From the NCBI RefSeq assembly GCF_033042135.1, contig NZ_WBXM01000004.1, positions 62,001 through 126,000 on the forward strand: DNA of 64,000 nucleotides, read 5' to 3'. Source of the stretch: Haloechinothrix sp033042135. GTDB lineage: Bacteria > Actinomycetota > Actinomycetes > Mycobacteriales > Pseudonocardiaceae. Below, piece after piece: positions 34,085 through 43,058 of the stretch. Below the pieces are notes generated by a model. The model ran no database searches. It was not told the origin of the DNA and saw only the letters and a list, made by a program, of their open reading frames with translations. The position numbers were made by a program, and so were the translations under genes. The first letter of the stretch is position 1, and each line of letters opens with the position of its first letter.

Positions 34085-35187
34085 GCCCCGAGCGCCTCCC
34101 GTACCGCCGTGACGATCACCCGCACCTGCTCACCGGTCAGTGCGTGGTGAACCGGAAGCGACAACACCTGCCGTGCGGCGGCCGCTGCCACTGGAACGTC
34201 GTCGAGCGAGGTGCCCGCCACCCGCGGGTGGGTGCGGTAGCAGTCGTGATCGAACACCAGTCGCGGGTAGTGGATGCCGGTCTCGACACCCCGCTCGGCA
34301 AGCGCCCGCGCGAGCCCGTCCCGGGTCAGCGTGGCGTCGCCGGTCAGCCGCACGGTGTACTGATGCCACGCGTGCTCGCAACCGGGTGCGTCGCCGGGCA
34401 GTATCAGCCCGGGAGTCCCGGCGAGCCCTTTCGACAGCGCCGCCGCGTTGTGCCGCCGGGCAGCGACGAGCTCCTCCCGCCGGGCGAGCTGGGGGATGCC
34501 CAGCGCGGCGTGTAGTTCGCTCATCCGGTAGTTGTGCCCCGGTATGGCATAGGAGTAGTGGGCGCGCATGCCGTGGTTGCGCAGCAGCCGCAGCCGGTCG
34601 GCGAGCCCACCGTCGTCGGTGGTGATCATCCCGCCCTCGCCGGTGGTGATGTTCTTGGTGGCGTACAGCGAGAAGCAGCCGAGGCCGAACGAGCCGACGG
34701 GTGCGCCTCGGTAGGTGGCGCCGAACGCCTGCGCGGCGTCCTCCACGAGGTGTAGCCCGTGGTCGGCAGCCAGCGCGGTCAGCGCGTCCATGTCGGCGGG
34801 CTGGCCGTACAGGTGTACCGGCAGCAGCGCGGCGGTACGCGGTGTTATGGCCGCCGCGACGCCGTCGGGGTCGACGGTGAGGTGCTCGGCGTCGAGATCG
34901 GCGAAGCGGGCTGTGGCGCCGGTGGACAGGATCGCGTTGAGCGTGGCGATGAAGGTGAACGGCGAGGTGATCACCTCGTCGCCCGGCCCGATCCCGAGGG
35001 CCTGTAGCGCGGCAACCAGGGCGGTGGTGCCGTTGTTGACCGCAACCGCGTGCCGGGTCCCCGTCCCTTCGGCGAACCCCTCCTCGAGCTGCCGCACCAA
35101 CGCTCCCTGCGCGAGTTTCCCACTGCGCAACACCTCGATGACGAGCGATTCGGCGTCGGTGACGTCGACGGCCGTAACCGGGATCAT
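34081..35187 (-). CDS. DegT-family aminotransferase (GnnB/WbpE-like)
   Basis: A 368-residue PLP enzyme with catalytic K178 (SLYATKNITTGEGG) and VEDAAQAFGATYRGAPVGS. HNYRMSELHAALG is typical of sugar aminotransferases. With the coupled dehydrogenase it could convert a UDP-3-keto sugar to a 3-amino sugar (GnnB, WbpE and WlbC precedent). ATG 35187 is preferred over GTG 35193 because GAGGG sits at proper spacing. It is divergent from the LpxA-like gene across about 285 bases that must hold both promoters. Confidence 0.88.
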   Translation of the reverse strand: MIPVTAVDVTDAESLVIEVLRSGKLAQGALVRQLEEGFAEGTGTRHAVAVNNGTTALVAALQALGIGPGDEVITSPFTFIATLNAILSTGATARFADLDAEHLTVDPDGVAAAITPRTAALLPVHLYGQPADMDALTALAADHGLHLVEDAAQAFGATYRGAPVGSFGLGCFSLYATKNITTGEGGMITTDDGGLADRLRLLRNHGMRAHYSYAIPGHNYRMSELHAALGIPQLARREELVAARRHNAAALSKGLAGTPGLILPGDAPGCEHAWHQYTVRLTGDATLTRDGLARALAERGVETGIHYPRLVFDHDCYRTHPRVAGTSLDDVPVAAAAARQVLSLPVHHALTGEQVRVIVTAVREALGA

Positions 35188-35471
35188 CTCCACCCTCGCT
35201 CTCGGTGTGCGGCGCGCGTTCTCGGGTACGGTTGGCGCCCGGCACGCGGCAGCCGGATGCGCGGACGTGCGCTACGGTACCCTCTGCCCGCATGGCCGCC
35301 GACGTACGTCGACGACCCCTGCAGCGGGCCGTGCCGACCGCACCGGATCAGCGAAACCCGCCGGAAGCGGCGGTCCCACGACCACCGGGCACAAGCGACG
35401 ATCCGGACGAACGAGCCGGTTCGGGCGGATCCGGTGCACCGAGTCGAGCGAAGGGAACGGGGGCCGACGCT

Positions 35472-36209
35472 GTGTCCAATCGCATCCACCACACCGCGGT
35501 GATCGGCGACGGTGTCGAGCTGGGCGAGGGCAACGTGATCGGGCCCTACGCCGTCCTGCTCGGTCCCGCCGTGATCGGCGACGGTAACTGGATCGGGCCC
35601 CACGTCACCATCGGCACCCCGGCCTCGGACGACGCCGCGCCCCACCCCGCCGGATGGGAGCCGGGCGCGGGCCGCGGCGATCCCGAACGCGTCGGGTACG
35701 GGGTGGCGATCGGCAACGGCAACGGCATTCGCGAGTACTCCAGCATGCACCAGGGCACCTGGCGGACCACCCGGCTCGGCGACAGGGGGTACCTGCTGCG
35801 CGGCGTGCACCTGGCGCACGACTGCCTGGTTGGCGACCGGGTCGTGCTCGGCTCGAACGCGGTTCTCGGCGGGCACGGTGAGGTCTGGTCGCACGCCAAC
35901 CTCGGGCTCGGCGTTGTGGTGCACCAGCGCCGCCGGATCGGGCCGGGGGCGATGGTGGGCATGGGGGCCGCGGTGCGCTCCGACGTGCCAGCCTTCACCG
36001 TCAGCGTAGGGGTACCCGCTCGCGTGACGGGGGTGAACCGCACGGGCCTCGCCCGCCTCGGGGTGGAACAGGAAGCGATCGCGGCGCTGGAACCGTTCCT
36101 GCTCGGGCAGCGCGACGACGAGCCAGCCGCGTTCCCCGACGATGGGGTGCTCGGCGAAGGACTGACGGACCTGCTGGCCTCGTGGCACGCGCGCCAGGAA
36201 CGGAGCGGG
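35472..36209 (+). CDS. LpxA-like UDP-sugar acyltransferase
   Basis: About 246 residues of left-handed beta-helix followed by a helical C-terminal segment, the LpxA layout. Comparing from memory with E. coli LpxA, RESVTIHRGT corresponds to REYSSMHQGT, the catalytic His125 of AHDC to H116 (AHDC), His144 to H135 and His160 to H151 (VHQ). The chain-length residue Gly173 corresponds to Met164. LpxA transfers acyl chains from ACP to the sugar 3-position. GTG 35472 was chosen at the conserved beginning; ATG 35292 is possible. The stop (36210-36212) is directly followed by the next ATG. Confidence 0.8.
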
Positions 36210-36212
36210 TAG

Positions 36213-37208
36213 ATGGCCGGGCACACCGCAGCGGGGACAGCGGCCGGTACCGCGCCCGCGACGCGGGCAACCGGCACAGTCGGCAGGGCGCGGGTGATCA
36301 CGGCGCTGCGCGTGCTCGCGGTCGTTGTCGTCGCCGCTTTCGCCGTGTACTACCTGCACCAGCATTGGGACGAGTTCTGGGAGACGATCGCGGGCATCGC
36401 CTGGCAGTCCTCGGCGCTGTCGCTGCTCGCGCTGTGCGTAGCGATTGGGGTGACCACCTACGGCTGGCACGTCATGGTGAACGCGTTCGGCCCGGCGATC
36501 GGCTACCGCACCGGGGCGCAGATCTTCCTCGTCGGTCAGCTCGGCAAGTACGTCCCCGGTTCGGTGTGGCTGTACCTGCTGCAGATGGAGCTCGGCAGGC
36601 AGGCGGGCCTGTCCCGCGCCCGGGTCTTCGTCGCCACGCTGGTGCACATGGGTATCGGGCTGGTGATCGCGATGTTGGTCGGGGTGATCGCGTTGCCGGT
36701 CATCTTCGACACCAGCCCGAACGCGCGATGGGTGCTTGTGCTGCTGCCGATCGGCTTGATTGCCATGCACCCGAGGATCCTCAGCTGGGCGGTCTCGCTG
36801 ATGCTACGGATCCTGCGCAGGCGGGAGCACGCCCGTCGGCTGCGGATGGCGACGATTGGCAAGGTCGTCACCGCCTCCTCAATCGCCAAGCTGCTGCAGG
36901 GGCTGCACCTGTGGCTGCTGGCGAACGCGGTGGGCACGCCGGGTTGGCTCGGCCTGTTGCTGTGTATCGGTGCGATGTCGCTGGGGATGGCGGCCGGTAC
37001 GGCCGCGCCGATTTTCCCGGCCGGGGTTGGCGCGCGCGAGGGCGTGATCGTGGCGGTGCTGGTGGTCAGCGGGATCTCCGCCCCGCAGGCGGCGGCGTTC
37101 GCGGCGGCCTCGCGTGTGATGTTCATCGTCGCCGACCTCATCACCGCGGCAACCGCGGTGGTGGCCGCTCGCGGTAGCCGACAGCGCGCCCGGCTCATCC
37201 CCCGGTAG
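36213..37208 (+). CDS. UPF0104/lysylphosphatidylglycerol-synthase-type membrane protein
   Basis: A 331-residue protein with about eight helices. GQLGKYVPGSVWLYLLQ is the hallmark of the UPF0104/LPG-synthase flippase-domain family, and FPAGVGAREG is the second conserved element. Such proteins often lie beside glycosyltransferases and are suggested to flip or handle lipid-linked substrates. ATG 36213 abuts the stop of the LpxA-like gene, so the two are coupled. Its end overlaps the convergent DUF6541-like gene by 14 bases. Confidence 0.85.
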   Translation: MAGHTAAGTAAGTAPATRATGTVGRARVITALRVLAVVVVAAFAVYYLHQHWDEFWETIAGIAWQSSALSLLALCVAIGVTTYGWHVMVNAFGPAIGYRTGAQIFLVGQLGKYVPGSVWLYLLQMELGRQAGLSRARVFVATLVHMGIGLVIAMLVGVIALPVIFDTSPNARWVLVLLPIGLIAMHPRILSWAVSLMLRILRRREHARRLRMATIGKVVTASSIAKLLQGLHLWLLANAVGTPGWLGLLLCIGAMSLGMAAGTAAPIFPAGVGAREGVIVAVLVVSGISAPQAAAFAAASRVMFIVADLITAATAVVAARGSRQRARLIPR

Positions 37209-39282
37209 GACGTTGGGCGATGTCCGGCTGCCGGGGTGGGTGTTCGGCCGGTTTCTCGGTGATCTCGTAGAGCGTCGCGGCCTCGTTGCGGAAGACCGAT
37301 TCGAGGAAGGGCAGCTCGTCCAGCCCGGTGAGGCCGGGCTGGCGGTGATCCCCTGGTGGGAGTCCCAGGTGCCCGTGGGTGCCGACGATGACCCAGCGGA
37401 TGTCGAGCTCTGCCACAGCGGCCCGCACCTGCGGGTCGGTGGCGTAGTCGGCGAAGCGCTCCGCGAGCAGCTCGGCTCGCGGCGGCTGCCAGGAGTCGTC
37501 GTAGTGCGCGGCGACCGAGCGCACCCCGCTGATCGCGTAGGTCCACACGGTGCCGTCGTGCCGGTTGTTCAGCGCCCACTCGTCCGGTCCCGCTCGCTTG
37601 CCGAGTTCGACCATCGCCTCGACCTCGCCGTCGCTGACGGCCATGTGCGTCGGGTCGTCCGGGGGTGGGTTGCCGTAACGTGGCCCGATCAACGCGGCGT
37701 TGGATGGCGCGTACAGACCCTGACTGAGCACCGCGAATCCGGTGATCACGACGGCGCCGAGCGCGCCGGCCCGCGCGGTGGCGCCCCACCTCCGCTGCCA
37801 CTGCCGCCGCCGCGCCCACCGCGCGAACGCGTCGCGCAGCACCGCTTGCACCTCTGCGAGGCCGTGCGCGGCCAGCAGCGTCAGCGGGATCGCCGCCATA
37901 GCCATGAACCGGAACGGGTCGTTCCACCACGGGCGGGTCAGGTCGAGCACCAGCGGGTGATCCGAGACGGCCACTACCAGCCATGCCAGTCCGGTCAGCA
38001 GCGCGGCCCCGGCGACCCACCGCAGCTCGCCGAGCCGGTGAACGAACGCTAGGCCACACAGCAGTGCCAGTGCCAGCCACAGTTGCGCCGTCCCCTCGGA
38101 GTGCGGCGAGGGGATGAGCTGGAACGTCAGCAGGGCCTGGACGGCCTCGCCGGGGCCGAACGGTGCTGGCCACCCGTCGTAAGGGAACCCGCTGCCGGTG
38201 CGGGCAAGCGCGCCTGCCACGTGGGGCGCGCCGAGCAGCACACCGGCGGTCGCCGCCCCGGTCAGCGCGGCCGTGTCCCTGCTGAGGGTGCCGTGCCCAC
38301 GGGTACCGAGCCACCGTTGCGCCAGCACCGGCAGCGCGAGCAGCATCGCAGTCAGCAGCGTGGCCGGGTGGATCGCCAGGAGCCCGGCCCCGCACAGCGC
38401 GAGCACGAACCCGGTGTCGATCCCGCCGCGTTCCAGGAAACGCCGTAGCACCACGATCGCGACCGGGGTCAGCGACAGCCCGAGCAGGAACGGCAGGATC
38501 GGACCCCGCGCCATGGAGATGTAGAGCAACGGTGCGGGGGCGGTCGCGACGATCGCCGCGGTGGCGGCCAGCACGGCGCGGCCCCGGAACGCGCGCACCA
38601 GCCCTGCAAACGACAGCGCCAGAACCCCTGGCAGCAGCACGGTGTTGGCGTTGACGATCGCGGGCACGGTCGCACCGAACGGCTGGGCGAGCTGGTAGGC
38701 CAGCGCGGCTACCAGGTGGTAGGCGTGCGGGTACAGCAGGCCGCTGCCCGGTGACTGCCCGGCGCCGTCGCCGTCGAACCGGTTCACCGTGGTCATGCCG
38801 GTTACGCTGCCGTCGCCGGTGTCGGCGAGGTACCGGATCCCGTTGGCGTGGAACGGGGCGTCGAAACCCTGCGAGATCGCGCCGAGCGTGCCGAGGCCGC
38901 GCAGCACCACGTACCCGCCGATCACGGCGGCCAGCAGCACGCTGCAGGCCACGGCCGCGGTGGCTGCTCGCGACCACGGTGGCCGTCGCGCCGGATCCCG
39001 CCTGGCGTGGGCGCCGCTCGAGGCTCGCCGTCCGAGCAGATGCGCGGCCAGCGCGAGCGCGGCGGCCATGGCGGTGGCCGCAGCGAAGGTCGGCACCGTG
39101 AACTCGACCCGCGCCAGAGCCAACCACGGCCCGGTGATGCCTGCCACGGCGAAGGTCAGCAGCGGCGCGACCGTCGCCAGTGTCCAGCCGCGGAGCCCGG
39201 CGGCCAGCCCCACGAGCGCGCCAGGCGCGAGCATGACGGCGACATAGATCGCGACCGTGGCGGCCGCCGCGGCGGTGCTCAT
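37195..39282 (-). CDS. Large DUF6541-like membrane protein, paralogue 1 (GT-C-like)
   Basis: A 695-residue protein with about eleven to thirteen hydrophobic helices and a soluble C-terminal domain. The shared block FDAPFHANGIRYLADTGDGS...NRFDGDG and LLYPHAYHLVAALAYQL aligns by eye with the protein at 43960. An extracytoplasmic Asp (SQGFDAPFH) lies in the first loop, as in GT-C polyprenyl-phosphate-sugar glycosyltransferases. ATG 39282 was chosen because the first helix starts there; the open frame to 39627 would overlap the PlsC-like gene. Role inferred: membrane sugar transfer in wall assembly. Confidence 0.75.
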   Translation of the reverse strand: MSTAAAAATVAIYVAVMLAPGALVGLAAGLRGWTLATVAPLLTFAVAGITGPWLALARVEFTVPTFAAATAMAAALALAAHLLGRRASSGAHARRDPARRPPWSRAATAAVACSVLLAAVIGGYVVLRGLGTLGAISQGFDAPFHANGIRYLADTGDGSVTGMTTVNRFDGDGAGQSPGSGLLYPHAYHLVAALAYQLAQPFGATVPAIVNANTVLLPGVLALSFAGLVRAFRGRAVLAATAAIVATAPAPLLYISMARGPILPFLLGLSLTPVAIVVLRRFLERGGIDTGFVLALCGAGLLAIHPATLLTAMLLALPVLAQRWLGTRGHGTLSRDTAALTGAATAGVLLGAPHVAGALARTGSGFPYDGWPAPFGPGEAVQALLTFQLIPSPHSEGTAQLWLALALLCGLAFVHRLGELRWVAGAALLTGLAWLVVAVSDHPLVLDLTRPWWNDPFRFMAMAAIPLTLLAAHGLAEVQAVLRDAFARWARRRQWQRRWGATARAGALGAVVITGFAVLSQGLYAPSNAALIGPRYGNPPPDDPTHMAVSDGEVEAMVELGKRAGPDEWALNNRHDGTVWTYAISGVRSVAAHYDDSWQPPRAELLAERFADYATDPQVRAAVAELDIRWVIVGTHGHLGLPPGDHRQPGLTGLDELPFLESVFRNEAATLYEITEKPAEHPPRQPDIAQRPTGG

Positions 39283-39499
39283 CGTGATCGGCACGCTGCT
39301 ACGTCCTGCTGGAGTCTGGGTGTCCACGGGCCGATCCGGCCACTTGGACGTCGGTGTTGACCCGTACGGCCCTTCCGAGCCATGGGAGTGGGAGCGATCG
39401 TACTCCATACGGAGTATGCGACACGGCCGTGTGATGGACAGCCCCTCTGGTGGGCGGTGGCGACGGGAAACAGAACCTACGGTCGCGTAGCCTGGCGGC

Positions 39500-40207
39500 A
39501 TGGCCGAGATCGTGTACCCGCCCGTAGTGCTGGCATGCAAGACGATGTTCCGGGTACTGGATATCCGGACCCGGATCGAGGGCGCCGGGAACATCCCTCG
39601 GTCCGGCGGGGCCGTCATCGCCTGCAATCACGTGAGCTATCTGGATTTCATCTTCTGCGGGCTCGGTGCGCAGCCTGCTGATCGCCTCGTGCGGTTCATG
39701 GCGAAACGGGAGATCTTCGCCAACCGGATCGCGGGTCCGTTGATGCGGGGCATGCACCACATCCCGGTGGACAGGGAGGCTGGCCAGGCCTCCTACGCCG
39801 AAGCAGTCCAGCGGCTACGCGACGGGCAGGTGATCGGGGTCTTCCCGGAAGCGACGATCAGCCAGTCGTTCACGGTCAAGGGACTCAAGACCGGTGCGGT
39901 GCGGATGGCCGCCGAGGCGGGCGTTCCGCTGGTCCCGATGGCGGTATGGGGCACCCAGCGGTTGTGGACCAAGGGGCGACCGCGCAGGTTGGCCCAGCGG
40001 CACGTGCCGGTGGAGATCCACACGGGGGAACCGATGCATCCCGGCCCGGCCGACGACGCCGACACCGTCACCGGGCAATTGCGCGGCAGGTTGCAGGTAC
40101 TGCTCGACCGTGCCCAGCGGGTGTACCCGGACGCCCCTGCGAACGGGACCGATCCGTGGTGGTTGCCCGCGCACCTGGGTGGTACGGCACCGGCGCCGGA
40201 AGCGTGA
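39500..40207 (+). CDS. PlsC-family 1-acyl-glycerol-3-phosphate-type acyltransferase
   Basis: A 235-residue acyltransferase. The catalytic HX4D motif is NHVSYLD (H44, D49), RGMHHIPVDREAG is motif II and VFPEATIS motif III (about 114-121). VPLVPMAVWGTQ is motif IV. These enzymes acylate lysophosphatidic acid or other glycerophospholipid or glycolipid acceptors at the membrane. ATG 39500 gives the family-typical short N-terminus. It is divergent from the DUF6541-like gene and lies 68 bases before the diiron protein. Confidence 0.9.
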   Translation: MAEIVYPPVVLACKTMFRVLDIRTRIEGAGNIPRSGGAVIACNHVSYLDFIFCGLGAQPADRLVRFMAKREIFANRIAGPLMRGMHHIPVDREAGQASYAEAVQRLRDGQVIGVFPEATISQSFTVKGLKTGAVRMAAEAGVPLVPMAVWGTQRLWTKGRPRRLAQRHVPVEIHTGEPMHPGPADDADTVTGQLRGRLQVLLDRAQRVYPDAPANGTDPWWLPAHLGGTAPAPEA

Positions 40208-40275
40208 CGCCGCAGCGCGGTCCCGGGAGCCGGTAGCGGGCCAATCCGCGCGCGGGCCGGTCTCGAACTATCGGT

Positions 40276-41082
40276 ATGAGCTTCGATCTGGCAGATTACG
40301 CGCGGCAGGCCGCTCCCGTACCGTACGAGGATCTCGATTACGACGCGTTCGGTCCCGACCCGCTGTCCGAGGGAGCGCTTCGCTGTATCCGGTACATGTG
40401 CGATGTGGAGACCCATACCATCTGTTACCTGCGGGACCTGCTGGTGACGCCGTCACATCAGGATCCCGAGGTGACGACGTTTCTGACCATATGGGCCTAC
40501 GAGGAGTACTGGCACGGGGAAGCGCTCGCGCGGGTTCTCGACGCCCACGGCATCCCCACCGGCAACACCCACATCCAGACGTTGCGGCAGGGGTTGGGGT
40601 TCAGGGACAAACTCGCTCCCATCAACCAGTCCATCGTCGCCAACGTGCTCGGCGAGGATTTCGTGGCCGTCCACATGACCTGGGGTGCCATCAACGAATG
40701 GTCCACCCACGCCGGCTACGCGCGGCTCATCGAGCGGGAGCAGCACCCGGTGCTCACGGAGCTGCTCACCCGTATCATGCGGCAGGAGACTCGGCACGTG
40801 GCCTTCTACGCGACCCAGGCGCGGCAGCGGCTGGACCGGTCAAGGAAGGCGAGGTGGCTGACCCGGTCGGCGCTGCGGGCCTTCTGGGCACCGGTCGGTT
40901 CGGGTGTCATGCCCAGCAGCGAAACCGACTACGTGCTGCGCTTCCTGCTGGGCGGCGAGTCCGGGCAGCAGGTCGTGCACCGCATCGACGAGAAGATCCA
41001 TCGCCTTCCCGGCCTGGACGGGATGAACCTCGTGTCGAAGGCGGCACGCGAGGTGGGCGTGCCTGGCGCGCTCGCGGCCTGA
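40276..41082 (+). CDS. Ferritin-like diiron protein (acyl-ACP-desaturase-like)
   Basis: A 268-residue helical protein with a full diiron ligand set: E45 (CDVETH), E76/E77 with H80 (YEEYWHGE), E141 (INEWSTHAGY) and E171 with H174 (RQETRHVAFY). This ExxH pattern is shared by acyl-ACP desaturases and related oxygenases. A desaturation or hydroxylation role in lipid metabolism is plausible next to a PlsC-type gene (inference), although the substrate is unknown. Confidence 0.8.
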   Translation: MSFDLADYARQAAPVPYEDLDYDAFGPDPLSEGALRCIRYMCDVETHTICYLRDLLVTPSHQDPEVTTFLTIWAYEEYWHGEALARVLDAHGIPTGNTHIQTLRQGLGFRDKLAPINQSIVANVLGEDFVAVHMTWGAINEWSTHAGYARLIEREQHPVLTELLTRIMRQETRHVAFYATQARQRLDRSRKARWLTRSALRAFWAPVGSGVMPSSETDYVLRFLLGGESGQQVVHRIDEKIHRLPGLDGMNLVSKAAREVGVPGALAA

Positions 41083-41121
41083 GCGGGGCATCGCAGGTCA
41101 CGCTAATCGGGATGGCCGGAC

Positions 41122-41937
41122 TCAGAACCAGCGTTCGAGCACCTGGGCGACGCCGTCCTCGGTGTTCGGGCCGGTGATCTCGTCGGCCACTTCCAGCACC
41201 GCGGGGTGGGCGTTGGCCACGGCGACCCCGTGCCCTGCCCAGCCGAGCATGGCGACGTCGTTGGGCATGTCCCCGAAGGCGATCACGTTTCCGGGGTCCA
41301 CGTCGAACCAGTCGACGATCTCGGCGAGGCCGGTTGCCTTGGTCACCGATACGGCCGAGATCTCGATGAGCCCGCCGTTACTGGAGTAGGTGACCGCCAC
41401 CGAGCCGTCCAGCACACTGGTGGCTGCTGCCGCCATCTCCTCCGAGGCCATCCGCTCGTCGCTGACTAGCAGCTTGATCGCCGCCGTGCCGAGAACGTCG
41501 GCCCGAGAGCCGGTGTCGCACTCGGTGTCGTCACCCCACGGGTTATGGAACGCGCTCTCGGTCACGATCCGGGCCACGCTGCTGTCGGTCGCGCTCGTGC
41601 CCACCCGCTCGGCCCCGAACCGGGCGCGGGGCAGGACCCCGACGATCGCCTCCGCGGCGTCCCGCAGCGTCACGGGAGGGAGGTGCCGGGTGCTGATCAC
41701 CCGGTCGGCGGCAATGTCGTAGATCACCGCGCCGTTGGCACAAACGGCGTAGCCGGTGATGCCCGCGGGGTTCGCGATCGGCGGGATCCACCGTGGCGGC
41801 CGCCCGCTGACGAGCACGAACGGCACGTCATCCTGATGGACCTGCCGCAGCACGGCTCTGGTGCGGTCGGTGAATCGCTCCAGCGGCGTGACGAGCGTGC
41901 CGTCCACGTCGGAGGCGATCAGGTGAGGTCGGTGCAC
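41122..41937 (-). CDS. HAD-superfamily phosphatase, Cof/YbiV type
   Basis: A 271-residue hydrolase. Motif I is ASDVDGTLV (nucleophile D10, general acid D12), motif II LVSGRPPR, the motif III lysine lies in a Lys/Thr-rich segment near VTKATGLAEI, and motif IV is IAFGDMPNDVAML. The C2 cap is typical of the Cof group, which dephosphorylates sugar phosphates and small metabolites. GTG 41937 was chosen because the longer frame gives an unrelated basic N-terminus. The substrate is unknown. Confidence 0.9.
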   Translation of the reverse strand: MHRPHLIASDVDGTLVTPLERFTDRTRAVLRQVHQDDVPFVLVSGRPPRWIPPIANPAGITGYAVCANGAVIYDIAADRVISTRHLPPVTLRDAAEAIVGVLPRARFGAERVGTSATDSSVARIVTESAFHNPWGDDTECDTGSRADVLGTAAIKLLVSDERMASEEMAAAATSVLDGSVAVTYSSNGGLIEISAVSVTKATGLAEIVDWFDVDPGNVIAFGDMPNDVAMLGWAGHGVAVANAHPAVLEVADEITGPNTEDGVAQVLERWF

Positions 41938-42176
41938 GGTGCTGGTTTCCGCTTGTCGATTCGTCGCGTGCGCTCGGCACCGGCCGAGCCTGCCCGGGTA
42001 TGCCCTTCGTCGAGATGCCCTGCGCGGGAGCCGGTCGATGCCCCGGATCTTCACGGTACCGCCGCGCACGCACCGGGGGTGCCGGTGTGGCAAAGATCGC
42101 AGTTCAACGGGTCGCGTTACGGTAACGGCGAGGTGGGGATCACCCGCGTGAGGCAGAAGCGATACGGTGGCCTGCC

Positions 42177-43058
42177 GTGCGGGTCGGCATCGTGATTCTG
42201 ACGGAGGACAGATGGTGGTCGGGCGAGCCCAAGTGGCGGGGAGCCGAAGAGCTGGGCTTCGATCACGCGTGGACCTATGACCATCTCGGCTGGCGCTCGC
42301 TGGTCGACGGTCCGTGGTTCGCCGCGCTCCCGACACTGACCGCGGCCGCGACGGTCACCGAGCAGATCCAGCTGGGAACGTTCGTCGCCACGCCGAACTT
42401 CCGGCATCCCGTTTCCTTCGCTCGCGAGTTGATCACGCTGGACGACATCTGCGACGGTAGGCTGATCTGCGGCCTGGGGGCAGGGGCGAACGGTTACGAC
42501 CGCACCGTGTTCGGCCTCGAGGAGCTCAGCCCCGGGCAACGTGCGGAACGCTTCGGCGAGTTCGTCGAGTCGCTCGACGGGCTGCTCACCCGGGACGGAT
42601 TCAACTACCAGGGCTCGCACTACACCGCTGTGGCGGCGCGAAACCTGCCGGGATGCGTGCAGCATCCGCGGGTGCCCTTCGTGATCGCCGCCAACGGTCC
42701 GCGCACGTTACGGTTGGCCGCCCGCTTCGGTTCCGGTTGGGTCACGACCGGATATCCCAGCGATGACCTCGACGCCTGGTGGGGCGGCGTCGCCACGCTC
42801 ACCTCGGAATTCGAGCGTGCCCTCGAACAGGAGGGCAGGCAGCCCGGGGAAATCCGCCGCTATCTGAGTCTTGACGCGGCTCCGGTTTATTCGCTTACCT
42901 GTGTAAACACGTTCACGGAGGCTGCAGACAAAGCACACAAACTGGGGTTTACCGATGTCGTCGTGCACTGGCCGCGTTCCGGCGAGCCGTATGCCGGCCG
43001 GGAAGCGGTCCTCGAGCGCGTCGCCGACGAAGTACTCGAGGAGGTCCGGGATCTGTGA
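42177..43058 (+). CDS. LLM-class F420/flavin-dependent oxidoreductase
   Basis: A 293-residue TIM-barrel luciferase-like monooxygenase. WTYDHLGW, IQLGTFVATPNFRHPV and ICGLGAGANGYD, followed by RFGEFVESLDGLL, are the family hallmarks. In high-GC actinobacteria such proteins mostly use F420. The cofactor and substrate cannot be decided here. It starts at GTG 42177, and its stop overlaps the next start by four bases (GTGA). Confidence 0.88.
   Translation: MRVGIVILTEDRWWSGEPKWRGAEELGFDHAWTYDHLGWRSLVDGPWFAALPTLTAAATVTEQIQLGTFVATPNFRHPVSFARELITLDDICDGRLICGLGAGANGYDRTVFGLEELSPGQRAERFGEFVESLDGLLTRDGFNYQGSHYTAVAARNLPGCVQHPRVPFVIAANGPRTLRLAARFGSGWVTTGYPSDDLDAWWGGVATLTSEFERALEQEGRQPGEIRRYLSLDAAPVYSLTCVNTFTEAADKAHKLGFTDVVVHWPRSGEPYAGREAVLERVADEVLEEVRDL

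Noticed and set aside
35184..36770. 528-residue minus-strand open frame
   Set aside because: Antisense to the LpxA-like gene; composition is that of a shadow frame.
36536..39127. 863-residue minus-strand open frame
   Set aside because: A shadow of the DUF6541-like and UPF0104 genes; the alternative frame has membrane helices and motifs, this one does not.
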